A DNA stretch of 64,000 nt from Nocardia amikacinitolerans NBRC 108937 (GTDB lineage Bacteria; Actinomycetota; Actinomycetes; Mycobacteriales; Mycobacteriaceae). The DNA is taken from contig NZ_BDAU01000022.1 of the NCBI RefSeq assembly GCF_001612615.1, forward strand, positions 117,023 to 181,022, written 5' to 3'. Of the stretch, positions 9,629 to 17,293 are shown in pieces. The translations under genes were made by a program, and so were the position numbers. How positions within the stretch are numbered: the first letter of the stretch is position 1; the number at the start of each line of letters is the position of its first letter. Below the pieces are notes generated by a model, which saw nothing but the letters and a program-made list of their open reading frames with translations, did not search any database and was not told the DNA's origin.

Positions 9629-10144
9629 ATGCCCAACAAGACCATCTACGTAGCCGACGACGATCTACCGCTGTTCCAGCGTGCTCAGGAGCTGGTAGGC
9701 GGCAATCTGTCCGGCGCGGTGACCACGGCGCTGCGCCGTTTCATCGAGCTGGAGGAGGGGCGCCAAGAAGGGTACGAGGAAGTGGTCCTCCGGGTCGGCC
9801 ACAACGGTGTCCGGCAGGTGCGTTTCGCCGGGTCCCTGCTCGGCGAATGGCGCGACCTCAACGACGAGCGCACCGAGCACGTGCGGGTCTTCCGGTCTCG
9901 CAAGGGCAAGTTCGTGCTGCACGCGCAGTACTCGAACTGGTCCGAATTCCCCTCCGACACCAACATTTTCAAGGACTGGAGGCATTGGCGGCGGTTCACC
10001 GGCCTCGGTGATCAGGACTGGGGTGATTTCGTCATGGAGATCGCCGACTCGCTCGACGAGCTGAAGGACAAGATGCCTGCCAAGCTCTACGAGCGCGTTG
10101 CCTACATCGCCGACCGCCCGCAGATCGAGGACCTCGACATCTGA
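9629..10144 (+). CDS. EXLDI-family protein with ribbon-helix-helix-like N-terminus
   Basis: A 171-residue protein ending in EDLDI, the C-terminal signature (E-x-L-D-I) of the EXLDI family known from actinobacteria. The first 45 residues (NKTIYVADDDLPLFQRAQEL, then a second helix ending in ALRRFIEL) look like a ribbon-helix-helix DNA-binding domain: a short strand and two helices. The middle is strand-rich with FKDWRHWRRF. It lies upstream of a DrrAB-type exporter and divergent from the biosynthetic operon. A role as autoregulator of the exporter and perhaps the operon is likely but inferred. The mRNA appears leaderless; no Shine-Dalgarno sequence is visible. Confidence 0.8.
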   Translation: MPNKTIYVADDDLPLFQRAQELVGGNLSGAVTTALRRFIELEEGRQEGYEEVVLRVGHNGVRQVRFAGSLLGEWRDLNDERTEHVRVFRSRKGKFVLHAQYSNWSEFPSDTNIFKDWRHWRRFTGLGDQDWGDFVMEIADSLDELKDKMPAKLYERVAYIADRPQIEDLDI

Positions 10145-10196
10145 TCCCGCGAAAAGCGCTCCGCGACAACTGAACGGCGCGTTCCAAAGAGCAACA

Positions 10197-10223
10197 CCGC
10201 ACCGCTATTGGGCGGCGGTGCGG
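10197..10223 (+). terminator. Hairpin between the EXLDI gene and drrA
   Basis: CCGCACCGC (10197-10205) pairs perfectly with GCGGTGCGG (10215-10223) around a 9-nt loop. No T-run follows. It could terminate or attenuate read-through from the EXLDI gene into drrA. Confidence 0.5.
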
Positions 10224-10234
10224 GTGAAGTATGC

Positions 10235-10251
10235 ACTTATTCGAATCAAGT
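10235..10251 (+). promoter_or_regulatory. AT-rich imperfect palindrome upstream of drrA
   Basis: ACTT-ATTCGAAT-C-AAGT is an imperfect palindrome in an unusually AT-rich patch (10228-10266) directly ahead of the drrA ribosome-binding site. It resembles a TetR/MarR-type operator at a promoter. The cognate regulator is unknown. Confidence 0.4.
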
Positions 10252-10277
10252 AATGAATTATTCACGGAAGGATCACC

Positions 10278-11255
10278 ATGATCAACGGTCATCGTGCGCC
10301 GGCGATCTCGGCGTTCGGACTCTGCAAATCGTACGGCGAGCACGTGGTGCTCGACGGCATCGATCTCACCGTGCCGGAAGGGACCATCTTCTCGCTGCTC
10401 GGGCCGAACGGCGCGGGCAAGACAACGACCGTGCAGATCCTCACCACGCTGATCGGCGCCGACTCCGGCGAAATCCGGGTCGGCGGTCACGATCTCGCCG
10501 CCGAGCGCGACGACGTGCGGTCGGTGATCGGCGTGACCGGACAGTTCTCCGCGGTGGACGAACTACTGACCGGCCGGGAGAACCTGCTGCTCATGGCGGA
10601 TCTGCACCATCTGCCGCGGCGGGACGGCAAGCGCCTCGCCGACGACCTGCTGGCCCGCTTCGACCTGGTCGAGGCCGCCGACAAGACGGCCGCGACCTAC
10701 TCCGGCGGCATGGTGCGGCGACTCGACCTGGCGATGACGCTGGTCGGCGACCCGCGCGTCATCTTCCTGGACGAACCGACCACCGGTCTCGACCCGCGCA
10801 GCAGGCGCTCGATGTGGGAGATCATTCGCGCGCTGGTCGACGACTACAGCGTGACCGTCTTCCTCACCACCCAGTACCTGGAGGAGGCCGATCAGCTCGC
10901 CGACCGGATCGCCGTGCTCGACGGCGGTCGCATCGTCGCCGAGGGCACCGCCGCCGAACTGAAGAAGCTGGTGCCCGGCGGACACATCCGTCTCGAATTC
11001 GCCACCGCCGCTGAGCTTTCCGCTGCGTCGGACGTGCTCGGCGAGACCACGCGCGTGCTGGACGGCCTCGGCGACGAGGAGCTGACCCTCGCCGTGCCGA
11101 GCGACGGCGGCGTGAAATCGCTGCGCTCCGTGCTGGATCTGCTCGACGACGCGCGCATCGAGGTCGAAGGCCTCTCCGTACACACCCCCAACCTGGACGA
11201 CGTCTTCCTCGCCCTCACCGGGCACCCGACTGCCGAGAAGGAGATCGTGCGATGA
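10278..11255 (+). CDS. drrA: Daunorubicin-resistance-type ABC transporter ATPase
   Basis: A 325-residue ABC-2 exporter ATPase of the DrrA family. Walker A is GPNGAGKT (42-49), the signature is YSGGMVRR, and Walker B is VIFLDEPTTGLD, followed by the switch TTQYLEEADQLADRIAVLDGG. The C-terminal extension with HTPNLDDVFLALTGH is typical of DrrA. ATG 10278 has GGAAGG upstream. Its stop overlaps the permease start by 4 bp (ATGA). It powers export of a hydrophobic small molecule through the permease that follows. Being next to the ThDP/KAS III operon makes that product a candidate substrate; DrrAB pairs are also common housekeeping exporters, so this is an inference. Confidence 0.93.
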   Translation: MINGHRAPAISAFGLCKSYGEHVVLDGIDLTVPEGTIFSLLGPNGAGKTTTVQILTTLIGADSGEIRVGGHDLAAERDDVRSVIGVTGQFSAVDELLTGRENLLLMADLHHLPRRDGKRLADDLLARFDLVEAADKTAATYSGGMVRRLDLAMTLVGDPRVIFLDEPTTGLDPRSRRSMWEIIRALVDDYSVTVFLTTQYLEEADQLADRIAVLDGGRIVAEGTAAELKKLVPGGHIRLEFATAAELSAASDVLGETTRVLDGLGDEELTLAVPSDGGVKSLRSVLDLLDDARIEVEGLSVHTPNLDDVFLALTGHPTAEKEIVR

Positions 11256-12022
11256 GCACAACCTCGTTCGCGCTCACCGATTCGGTGACCATGCTGCGCC
11301 GAAACCTGCTGCACGCCAAGCGCTATCCCAGCATGACCTTCAGCGTTGTTGTCATGCCGGTGATCCTCATGCTGGTGTTCAACTTCGTCTTCGGCGGCGC
11401 GCTGGAGAAGTCCTCGGGCGGCAACTACATCGATTACCTGACCCCGGGCATGATGCTGATGCTCCCGGCGTATCTGACGGTCGCGGTGTCCGTCTCCGTC
11501 GCATCCGACAAAACCAAGGGCATCGTGAATCGCCTTCGCACCATGGCGATCTTCCAGCCCTCGATGCTGGCGGGGCATGTCATCGGCGCGCTGATCCAGG
11601 CGCTCATCGGCGTCGTGATCATGGTCGCGGTTGCGCTGCTCATCGGTTTCCGGCCCAACGCCAACCCGGTGGAATGGGTGGCCGTGTTCGGCCTGTTCGC
11701 GCTGGTGATGTTCGCGTTCTCCTGGCTCGGGGTGGCGCTCGGCCTGATCGCGCCCAATCCGGAGAGCGCGAGCAACCTGCCGTTCCCACTGGTGATGATG
11801 CCGTTCCTGGGCAGCGGTCTGGTCGCCACCGACACCATGCCGGTCGGCATGCGCCAGTTCGCCGAGTACCAGCCGTTCACCCCGCTGACCGAGACGCTGC
11901 GCGGCCTGCTGATGGGCACCGAGATCGGCAACAACGGCATCATCGCGCTCGCCTGGTGCGTCGGCCTCGGCCTGGTCGGCTACCTCTGGTCGACGTCGCT
12001 GTTCCGCAAACAGTCCGCCTGA
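11252..12022 (+). CDS. drrB: ABC-2 type permease, DrrB-like
   Basis: A 256-residue integral membrane protein with six hydrophobic segments, the architecture of ABC-2 permeases. Seen: the N-terminal RNLLHAKRYPSMTFSVVVMP, then VSVASDKTKGIVNRLRTMAI (the conserved cytoplasmic loop of DrrB-like permeases) and the final periplasmic loop QFAEYQPFTPLTETLRGLL. Its start is translationally coupled to drrA. The two together form a homodimeric or heterodimeric drug/lipid exporter in the cytoplasmic membrane. A hairpin at 12062-12091 follows the stop, before the convergent anti-sigma gene. Confidence 0.92.
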   Translation: MSTTSFALTDSVTMLRRNLLHAKRYPSMTFSVVVMPVILMLVFNFVFGGALEKSSGGNYIDYLTPGMMLMLPAYLTVAVSVSVASDKTKGIVNRLRTMAIFQPSMLAGHVIGALIQALIGVVIMVAVALLIGFRPNANPVEWVAVFGLFALVMFAFSWLGVALGLIAPNPESASNLPFPLVMMPFLGSGLVATDTMPVGMRQFAEYQPFTPLTETLRGLLMGTEIGNNGIIALAWCVGLGLVGYLWSTSLFRKQSA

Positions 12023-12061
12023 GGCGGTTCTCGCTGCGGCACAACCGAATACCACTCACCG

Positions 12062-12091
12062 CGCCTCGCAGGGTCACCACTCCGCGAGGCG
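12062..12091. repeat. Hairpin at convergent gene ends (divergent family member)
   Basis: CGCCTCGC (12062-12069) pairs with GCGAGGCG (12084-12091), with further imperfect pairing outside. It sits between the convergent drrB and rslA stops. The right arm shares 10 of 12 bases with the start of the right arm of the 38477-38541 element. It may serve as a bidirectional terminator. Confidence 0.55.
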
Positions 12092-12126
12092 TGGTGTGCG
12101 TTCACAGCACGTGCCCTTCGACGTGC

Positions 12127-12831
12127 TCACACCGTCCCGGTGAGAATCACCTTGTTGGTCGCGGACGACTTGATCTCCACCCGCTGCACCTGTTCGGGCG
12201 CCATGTCGATGGTGCGGTCCACGGTCAGCACGGTGCCGGGTCCCGCGGGCCACTCGTCGAGCTCGAGTTGCTTGCCGTCGGTGCCGGTCACCAGCAGCGT
12301 GTACTTGTAGGTGTAGCGCAGGTCGCTGGGCCCGTAGGTGCAGCTCATCACGATGCGGGCGCGCTCGCCGTCGGCCATCAGCTTGAAATCGGCCGAGATC
12401 GGGGTCGGCTCCAGCGGGGTCATCGACCGCTCGGCGATCACCTGCTCGGCCACCGGCGGCTCCGTCACGGTCGTGGTGTCGAGCACCGGGATGGCGATCG
12501 CGACGGCCGCGGCGGCGGCAGCGACCGCTCCGCCGAGCGCCGCCCACCGGCCGCGTCGCCTGCGCCGCTGTTCCGCGGCGGCCAGTTTCGGCAGCAGGTC
12601 GGGCACCGAAGGTGGCGCATCGGGTGCGGCACCGTCGCCGATCATGTCGAGCGCGGTGTCGGTCGGCACCAGCGCGAGCATGCCGGGCAGTCCGGCGAGC
12701 TCGGCGACGGAGGCGCGGCAGTCGGCGCAGCGCGCCAGATGCTCCTCGTATTCGCGGCGCTCGCTGCCGGTGAGGGAGCCGAGCACGTAGGGCGCGTCCC
12801 ACGTCGTGTAGTCGTCGGCGATGTCCATCAT
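12127..12831 (-). CDS. rslA: Zinc-finger anti-sigma factor, RslA-like
   Basis: A 234-residue membrane-anchored anti-sigma factor. The N-terminal cytoplasmic zinc-finger domain has WDAPYVLGSLTGSERREYEE and HLARCADC (H-x3-C-x2-C). A single transmembrane helix follows the basic stretch EQRRRRRGRW at about residues 93-115. The rest is an extracytoplasmic domain with CTYGPSDLRYTYKYTLLV. The N-terminus closely matches M. tuberculosis RslA by recall. RslA holds SigL until oxidation or another signal releases zinc. ATG 12831 overlaps the sigma-factor stop (ATGA), so the two are made in step. Confidence 0.88.
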   Translation of the reverse strand: MMDIADDYTTWDAPYVLGSLTGSERREYEEHLARCADCRASVAELAGLPGMLALVPTDTALDMIGDGAAPDAPPSVPDLLPKLAAAEQRRRRRGRWAALGGAVAAAAAAVAIAIPVLDTTTVTEPPVAEQVIAERSMTPLEPTPISADFKLMADGERARIVMSCTYGPSDLRYTYKYTLLVTGTDGKQLELDEWPAGPGTVLTVDRTIDMAPEQVQRVEIKSSATNKVILTGTV

Positions 12832-13412
12832 CGGTTCGTCACCCCCATTTCGTGCAACGCAAGCCGCAGCGCCCGCATACCGTAATGCATGCGCGATTTC
12901 ACCGTGCCGGGGGGAATCTCCAGTTCGGCCGCGATCTGGTGGGTCGAAAGGCCGCGATAGTAGGCCCGCACGATCACCTCGCGGTGATCGGTACTCAGCC
13001 GAGCAAGCGCGTCGGCGACCAGCCAGCCGTCCAGCGTCCGATCGGCCTGATCGGGTGCGGGTTGTTCGGGCGGGTTGTCGGTGCGGAACTCCCGGCGATT
13101 GCGTGCGCTGCGGTGCTCGTCGACGACCAGGTTGCGGGCGACCGTGAACAGCCACGCGCGCGCCGACATCGTCTGCTGATCGAGCACGTTCGGGCGCTGC
13201 CACGCCCGTAGCAGCGTTTCCTGCACGATGTCCTCGGCGCGTCCTGCGTCGTGCACCAGGCCGAGGGTGTAGCGCCAGAGCGCGGGCGCGTGCTCCTGAT
13301 ACAGCACGCGCATCAGCTCGGCCTGGTCGTCCGGCCCGCCCGCGGCGCCGCGCTGCGCGGCGGACGCGTCGGTGGGCCGGGGCTGATCCGGCGTGCCCGG
13401 TGGGATACCCAT
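12828..13412 (-). CDS. sigL: ECF RNA polymerase sigma factor, SigL-like
   Basis: A 194-residue ECF sigma-70 factor. Region 2 runs from VLYQEHAPALWRYTLGLV through AGRAEDIVQETLLRAWQRP to ARAWLFTVARNLVVDEHRSA. Region 4 contains LSTDHREVIVRAYYRGLST and PPGTVKSRMHYGMRALRLAL. It matches M. tuberculosis SigL closely by recall, and that protein is also followed by its anti-sigma factor. SigL regulates cell-envelope, lipid and polyketide-related genes in mycobacteria. ATG 13412 is chosen; the first 28 residues are a proline/alanine-rich extension. Autoregulation is usual in this family, but I could not identify a SigL-type promoter with confidence. Confidence 0.92.
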   Translation of the reverse strand: MGIPPGTPDQPRPTDASAAQRGAAGGPDDQAELMRVLYQEHAPALWRYTLGLVHDAGRAEDIVQETLLRAWQRPNVLDQQTMSARAWLFTVARNLVVDEHRSARNRREFRTDNPPEQPAPDQADRTLDGWLVADALARLSTDHREVIVRAYYRGLSTHQIAAELEIPPGTVKSRMHYGMRALRLALHEMGVTNR

Positions 13413-13478
13413 GCGCTCACCGGGTCAGTTCGTGCGTTTCACGGTGCGGACTCCTTCTCGTTCGAGGAGTACACGTGC

Positions 13479-14123
13479 TCAGTTGCGTTCCAGTTCAATC
13501 GGGTGCGTGGCCAGCAGCGAGAGCGGGAGCGGCTGGCGGCGCAGAACGTGCGCCCAGAGATCGGAGCGGCCGGTGCTGATCGGGTCGGAGGAGAGCGCCG
13601 AAAGGACGATCCAGTCCTCGTTCTCCAGTTCGCCCTCGAGCTGTCCGAAGGTCCAGCCGGAATAGCCCGCGAAGATGCGCAGGCCCTCGACGAGCGGTCC
13701 GATGCGATCTGGGTCGGCGTCGAGATCGACGAGCACCACGCGGCCGTCGATGCGGCGCAGACCGGGTACCCCGGCGGTGGTGGCGCCCGCCTTCAGGGTG
13801 CCGAGGCACAGGGCGGCGTCGCGTTTCACCGGTCCGCCGCTGAACAGCGTGCGCGGTGTGGTCGCCAGGTCCGCCCAGCGCGGCAGCACGTCGTGCACCG
13901 CGGTGTCGGTGGGGCGGTTGAGCACGACCCCGAGACTTCCGGAGTCGTTGTGCTCGATGATGTATACGACGGTTCTTCGGAAGGTCGGCTCGACCAGGTC
14001 CGTCGCCGCCAGCAGCAGGGTGCCCGCGCGCACCGCCTGCTCGCCGCGCCGGAAATCGCGCCGGCGACGGTCACCGTGCCCGCCGTGAGTTTTCCGATCA
14101 TCCGGGTCGTCTCCGCGTGCCAC
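13479..14123 (-). CDS. YqgE/AlgH-family protein (UPF0301)
   Basis: A 214-residue protein with the YqgE/AlgH signature: AGTLLLAATDL, FRRTVVYIIEHNDSGSLGVVLNRPT and LFSGGPVKRDAALCLG, then IFAGYSGWTFGQLEGELENEDWIV. The biochemical role is unresolved; AlgH influences exopolysaccharide genes in Pseudomonas. Mtb has its homologue (Rv0038) near leuS, matching this neighbourhood. The start is uncertain. GTG 14123 gives a charged, repetitive N-terminus of about 35 residues before the conserved domain, and no strong ribosome-binding site supports it. Confidence 0.9.
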   Translation of the reverse strand: MARGDDPDDRKTHGGHGDRRRRDFRRGEQAVRAGTLLLAATDLVEPTFRRTVVYIIEHNDSGSLGVVLNRPTDTAVHDVLPRWADLATTPRTLFSGGPVKRDAALCLGTLKAGATTAGVPGLRRIDGRVVLVDLDADPDRIGPLVEGLRIFAGYSGWTFGQLEGELENEDWIVLSALSSDPISTGRSDLWAHVLRRQPLPLSLLATHPIELERN

Positions 14124-14297
14124 CCGGACATCATCGCAGTTTGTGCGCCCGAGTGCTCGTTTCCAGGCCCCTGGATTTCGGCCGAAGTTCATTCGGCGAC
14201 GTTCGGCGATGCGACTGTCTGAGTCGGTTTGCCCGCGTGCGCTATCTCTCTCCCGCCCGATGTGTCGCATACCCGGCGACGTCGTAGAGTCGGCGGT

Positions 14298-15059
14298 ATG
14301 GAACCGCCCGAGGTCGTCCTCGAGAACTGTGACAGCGTCTACGACTACTACCGCGATCACCGGCAGAACCGGCTGAAAGCGATGGCCGCGTACGCCCTTC
14401 TGGGACGCCGTTACCATCCGAGGATCAGCTACGCCGAGCGCGCGAAGGACGCGGTGCGGGCGCTGACCAAGAGCGGAAAGCCGATCATCTTCGCGATCAA
14501 CCACCTGTCGCAGAACGATCCGTACACCGTCGCGGCGGCGGCCTGGCGCAGTCCGCTGCGCTCGGTCATCGGCAAGGTGCGGGTGCTGGCCAAGGACGAG
14601 CTGTTCATCGATCCCGACCAGCGGCGCAAGGTGGACATGATGGGCGGCATCCCGGTGTTCCGCGGCAAAGACCACGGCATCAGGGCGGTGAACGCCGCGG
14701 GTCAGCGGATGATGGACATCTGCGCCGAACGGCTGGCGCGCGGCGACCACATCGCCGTCTTCCCCGAAGGCACGTGCAACGACGTCGACCCCACCCAGGT
14801 GCAGGCCGTCGGCAGCGGCATCGGGCACATCGCGTTCCGCGCCATGAAGCTCGGCGTGCATCCGACGCTGGTCAGCCTCGGCCTCAGCTACGGTCCCCGT
14901 CCCGATCCGAAGATCGAGCCGACCAGGGAAGAGGCCAAGTCGGCCAGCTTCTACTTCCAGCCGCCGATCACCGACCTGCCCAACAAGCCCGCGGAGATCG
15001 CGCGGCTGGTGCGCGCGGATCTGCAACTGGCGCTCGATGGGGCGGTCGCGAACTACTGA
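14298..15059 (+). CDS. PlsC-like 1-acyl-glycerol-3-phosphate acyltransferase
   Basis: A 253-residue protein of the lysophospholipid acyltransferase superfamily. Motif I appears as NHLSQNDP (the H-x4-D pair), the glycerophosphate-binding stretch as GGIPVFRGKD, and motif III as FPEGTCNDVDP. It probably transfers an acyl chain to lysophosphatidate or a related lipid at the inner face of the membrane. It has no long transmembrane segment and may be peripheral. ATG 14298 lacks a Shine-Dalgarno sequence. TAGAGT (14285-14290) lies 7 nt ahead, consistent with a leaderless message. It is divergent from yqgE. Confidence 0.88.
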   Translation: MEPPEVVLENCDSVYDYYRDHRQNRLKAMAAYALLGRRYHPRISYAERAKDAVRALTKSGKPIIFAINHLSQNDPYTVAAAAWRSPLRSVIGKVRVLAKDELFIDPDQRRKVDMMGGIPVFRGKDHGIRAVNAAGQRMMDICAERLARGDHIAVFPEGTCNDVDPTQVQAVGSGIGHIAFRAMKLGVHPTLVSLGLSYGPRPDPKIEPTREEAKSASFYFQPPITDLPNKPAEIARLVRADLQLALDGAVANY

Positions 15060-15129
15060 GGGCGCCCGTGTGGGGCCTGAATCGCGCATCGGCGCGGGTT
15101 CGCGTGTCGTTGGACCGGAGTCGCTTCGC

Positions 15130-15441
15130 CTACTGCGGCAAGCCCAAGCGCTGTCTGGCCCAGTGCGGTACCGCAGCGATGTACTCGGGATGCGTCTGCA
15201 CGAAGTGCTGCACCCGCGGGCACATCGGCAGTACGCCGAAGCCCTCGCGGCGGGTGCCCGCCAGCGCGGTGCCGACCAGTTGCGTGGCGTAGCCCTGGCG
15301 TTCGTAGCTGGGGTAGATCTCGGTGTGCACGAACGCGCGCTCGGACGCGGTGTCCTGATACTCGGCGTACCCGGCGATCGCACCGTCGACGTAGATCTCG
15401 AATCGTTCCATGGCGGTGTTGTTGCGGACCTCGGTCGACAT
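15130..15441 (-). CDS. Small GNAT-family N-acetyltransferase
   Basis: A 103-residue minimal GNAT protein: ERFEIYVDGAIAGYAEY, FVHTEIYPSYERQGYATQLV (the acetyl-CoA-binding Q/R-x-x-G-x-A motif as RQGYA) and LPMCPRVQHFVQTHPEY. This matches the small YjdJ/Gcn5-like acetyltransferases in which a Cys-x-x-V segment near the end is common. The substrate is unknown. The gene is convergent with the PlsC-like gene, 70 bp apart. Confidence 0.88.
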   Translation of the reverse strand: MSTEVRNNTAMERFEIYVDGAIAGYAEYQDTASERAFVHTEIYPSYERQGYATQLVGTALAGTRREGFGVLPMCPRVQHFVQTHPEYIAAVPHWARQRLGLPQ

Positions 15442-15601
15442 GGTTCGACGCTACTCCGGTGCGCCCCATAGCGAGACATCGCAGCGGATCCCGGTGTGAA
15501 ATAGCCTGTTCGACTTGTCTACCCGGTCGCGGCCTGAGCAGAATGCTCTTGGTCGCGTCGCGCGCTCCCCGAGAGCCGTGGCCCGGCGGAGGTGCGAAAA
15601 C

Positions 15602-17188
15602 ATGATGAGGACGCGTATTTCACGGGTGGCCGCCGCCCTCGCCGCGGCGGGCATGCTCGGCGGTTCGGTGCTGACGGGTCTCGCCGACGCCGCTCCCACA
15701 CCGGCTTTCGGCTCCTGCCCGGACGGCTCGGTGCCCGAAGGCGCCGGTGTGCAGTGCGCGGTGATCAGCGTGCCGATGAACCACGCCGACCCCGACGGCG
15801 CGCGTATCGATCTCACCGTCAGCCGGATCGCCGCCACCGGTGAACGACACGGCGTCGTCTTCACCAACCCGGGCGGTCCCGGCGCGGACAGTCTCGCCTA
15901 CTGGGCGCAGCGGATCGAGGTGATGCCCGCCGAGCTGAACGCCCACTACGACCGCATCGCGGTGCAGCCGCGCGGCCTGCGCTGGGCTACTCCGCTGCGC
16001 TGCGTGTCGGAAGCGGAAAACGCCGAGGGGCAACAGGTTTCGATCGGCGGTGGCAGCCGCGACGAGATCAAGAAGGCCTGCGACGCGGCACAGCCCGGCT
16101 ATCTGGACACGATCACCACCGAGAACACCGCCCGCGACATGGAGGCGGTGCGCGCCGCGCTCGGCATCGAGCGGATCAGCTACCTCGGCACCTCGTACGG
16201 GACCTATCTCGGCGCCGTCTACGCCTCGCTGTTCCCGGACCGCGTGGAGCGGATGGTGCTTGACTCGAATGTGCACCCCGACTGGGTGTGGACCGAGGAG
16301 TTCGCCCAGCAGCAAGCCGCGGGCAAGCAGCGCCTCGACGACCTGTTCGCCTGGATCGCCGAGCACAACGGCGAATACCGGCTCGGTGACACGGCTTTGC
16401 GCGTCTACCAGAACTGGGTGCGGCTGGTCTCCGCGCAGGGCGGCGGCTGGTACGCCAACCTGACACCGCCGCCCGCGAGTGTGGCCGATCTGCCCGGCGA
16501 GCTGCCCGAACCGTTGGCCGAACTCGCCCGTGACGGTTACAACGGCACGATGGAGCAGGGCGGCAAACTGCAAAACCTGGTGCGCACCTTGATATCCGGC
16601 GGCGGCTCCGCCCAGGTTCCGCTGGTCGGTGCGACCGCGGTGGCCACCTACACCCGCTCCTTCTGGCCGACCTTCGCGCGGGCGATGTCCGACGCCAACG
16701 CCGATCCGGCGAACGTGCAGCGACTGCTCGCCATCGAGGGCGCCACCGCCACCGACCCGACCGGCCGCTTCGTCTTCTCCGCCATCACCTGCAACGAGAA
16801 CGCGGTGCCCGGCCGCCCGGAACTGATCGGCGCCGCCATCGGCACCATCGCCTCCGGCGGCAACGCCATGGACGCCCGCGCCGACCTGGTCCGCGCCGGC
16901 CTGAGCTGCGGATCGTGGCGCCCGATCGCCGACCCCGTCCCGCTCACCGGCGTCGGCCTGCGCACCAAACCCCTTGTGCTGCAAAGCCGCCACGACGCAC
17001 TCACGCCGTACGAGGGCGGACCGGCGATGGCGCGAGCGCTCCAGGGTTCGCTGATCACGGTCGAGGGCGGCGACCACGGCACCTTCGGCCGCGGAAACCC
17101 CGCGGTCGACGACGCGGTGCTCACCTACTTGCGCACCGGCCAGGTCACCGTCACCCACGCCGACCAGGCCCCGTTGCCGACCCGATGA
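15602..17188 (+). CDS. Secreted alpha/beta hydrolase, tripeptidyl-aminopeptidase-like
   Basis: A 528-residue exported serine hydrolase of the TAP/SlpD-like family common in actinomycetes. A signal peptide spans residues 1-30 (RISRVAAALAAAGMLGG... ADA). The oxyanion region is VVFTNPGGPGADSL, the nucleophile elbow GTSYGTYLGA (S198), and the C-terminal TAP-like domain holds VLQSRHDALTPYEGG with the catalytic Asp and GGDHGTFGRG with the His. These enzymes release N-terminal tripeptides or hydrolyse related amides or esters outside the cell. Two adjacent ATGs (15602, 15605) follow GGAGG; the first is used. It is followed by the hairpin repeat at 17219. Confidence 0.88.
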   Translation: MMRTRISRVAAALAAAGMLGGSVLTGLADAAPTPAFGSCPDGSVPEGAGVQCAVISVPMNHADPDGARIDLTVSRIAATGERHGVVFTNPGGPGADSLAYWAQRIEVMPAELNAHYDRIAVQPRGLRWATPLRCVSEAENAEGQQVSIGGGSRDEIKKACDAAQPGYLDTITTENTARDMEAVRAALGIERISYLGTSYGTYLGAVYASLFPDRVERMVLDSNVHPDWVWTEEFAQQQAAGKQRLDDLFAWIAEHNGEYRLGDTALRVYQNWVRLVSAQGGGWYANLTPPPASVADLPGELPEPLAELARDGYNGTMEQGGKLQNLVRTLISGGGSAQVPLVGATAVATYTRSFWPTFARAMSDANADPANVQRLLAIEGATATDPTGRFVFSAITCNENAVPGRPELIGAAIGTIASGGNAMDARADLVRAGLSCGSWRPIADPVPLTGVGLRTKPLVLQSRHDALTPYEGGPAMARALQGSLITVEGGDHGTFGRGNPAVDDAVLTYLRTGQVTVTHADQAPLPTR

Positions 17189-17218
17189 CGCGCCGAGCAG
17201 CGCCCCTTCGCAACCCCT

Positions 17219-17273
17219 CCACACGCTTCGCAGAGGTTGTGAGCCTTGTGAAGCGTGTGGACCCTCTGTGAGG
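17219..17273. repeat. Hairpin repeat at convergent gene ends, copy A
   Basis: CCACACGCTTC (17219-17229) is the perfect reverse complement of GAAGCGTGTGG (17250-17260). The right half, 17246-17273, matches the corresponding part of the 38477-38541 element at 22 of 28 bases. It lies between the convergent hydrolase and glycerate kinase stops. It is a probable two-way terminator or a mobile palindromic repeat. Confidence 0.7.
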
Positions 17274-17293
17274 ACCGCGGTTGATCGCCGATC

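Noticed and set aside
13826..14134. Possible frameshift at the yqgE N-terminus, where an ATG lies in another frame
   Set aside because: The conserved domain is intact in one frame with a usable GTG start. The alternative frame gives no YqgE-like residues.
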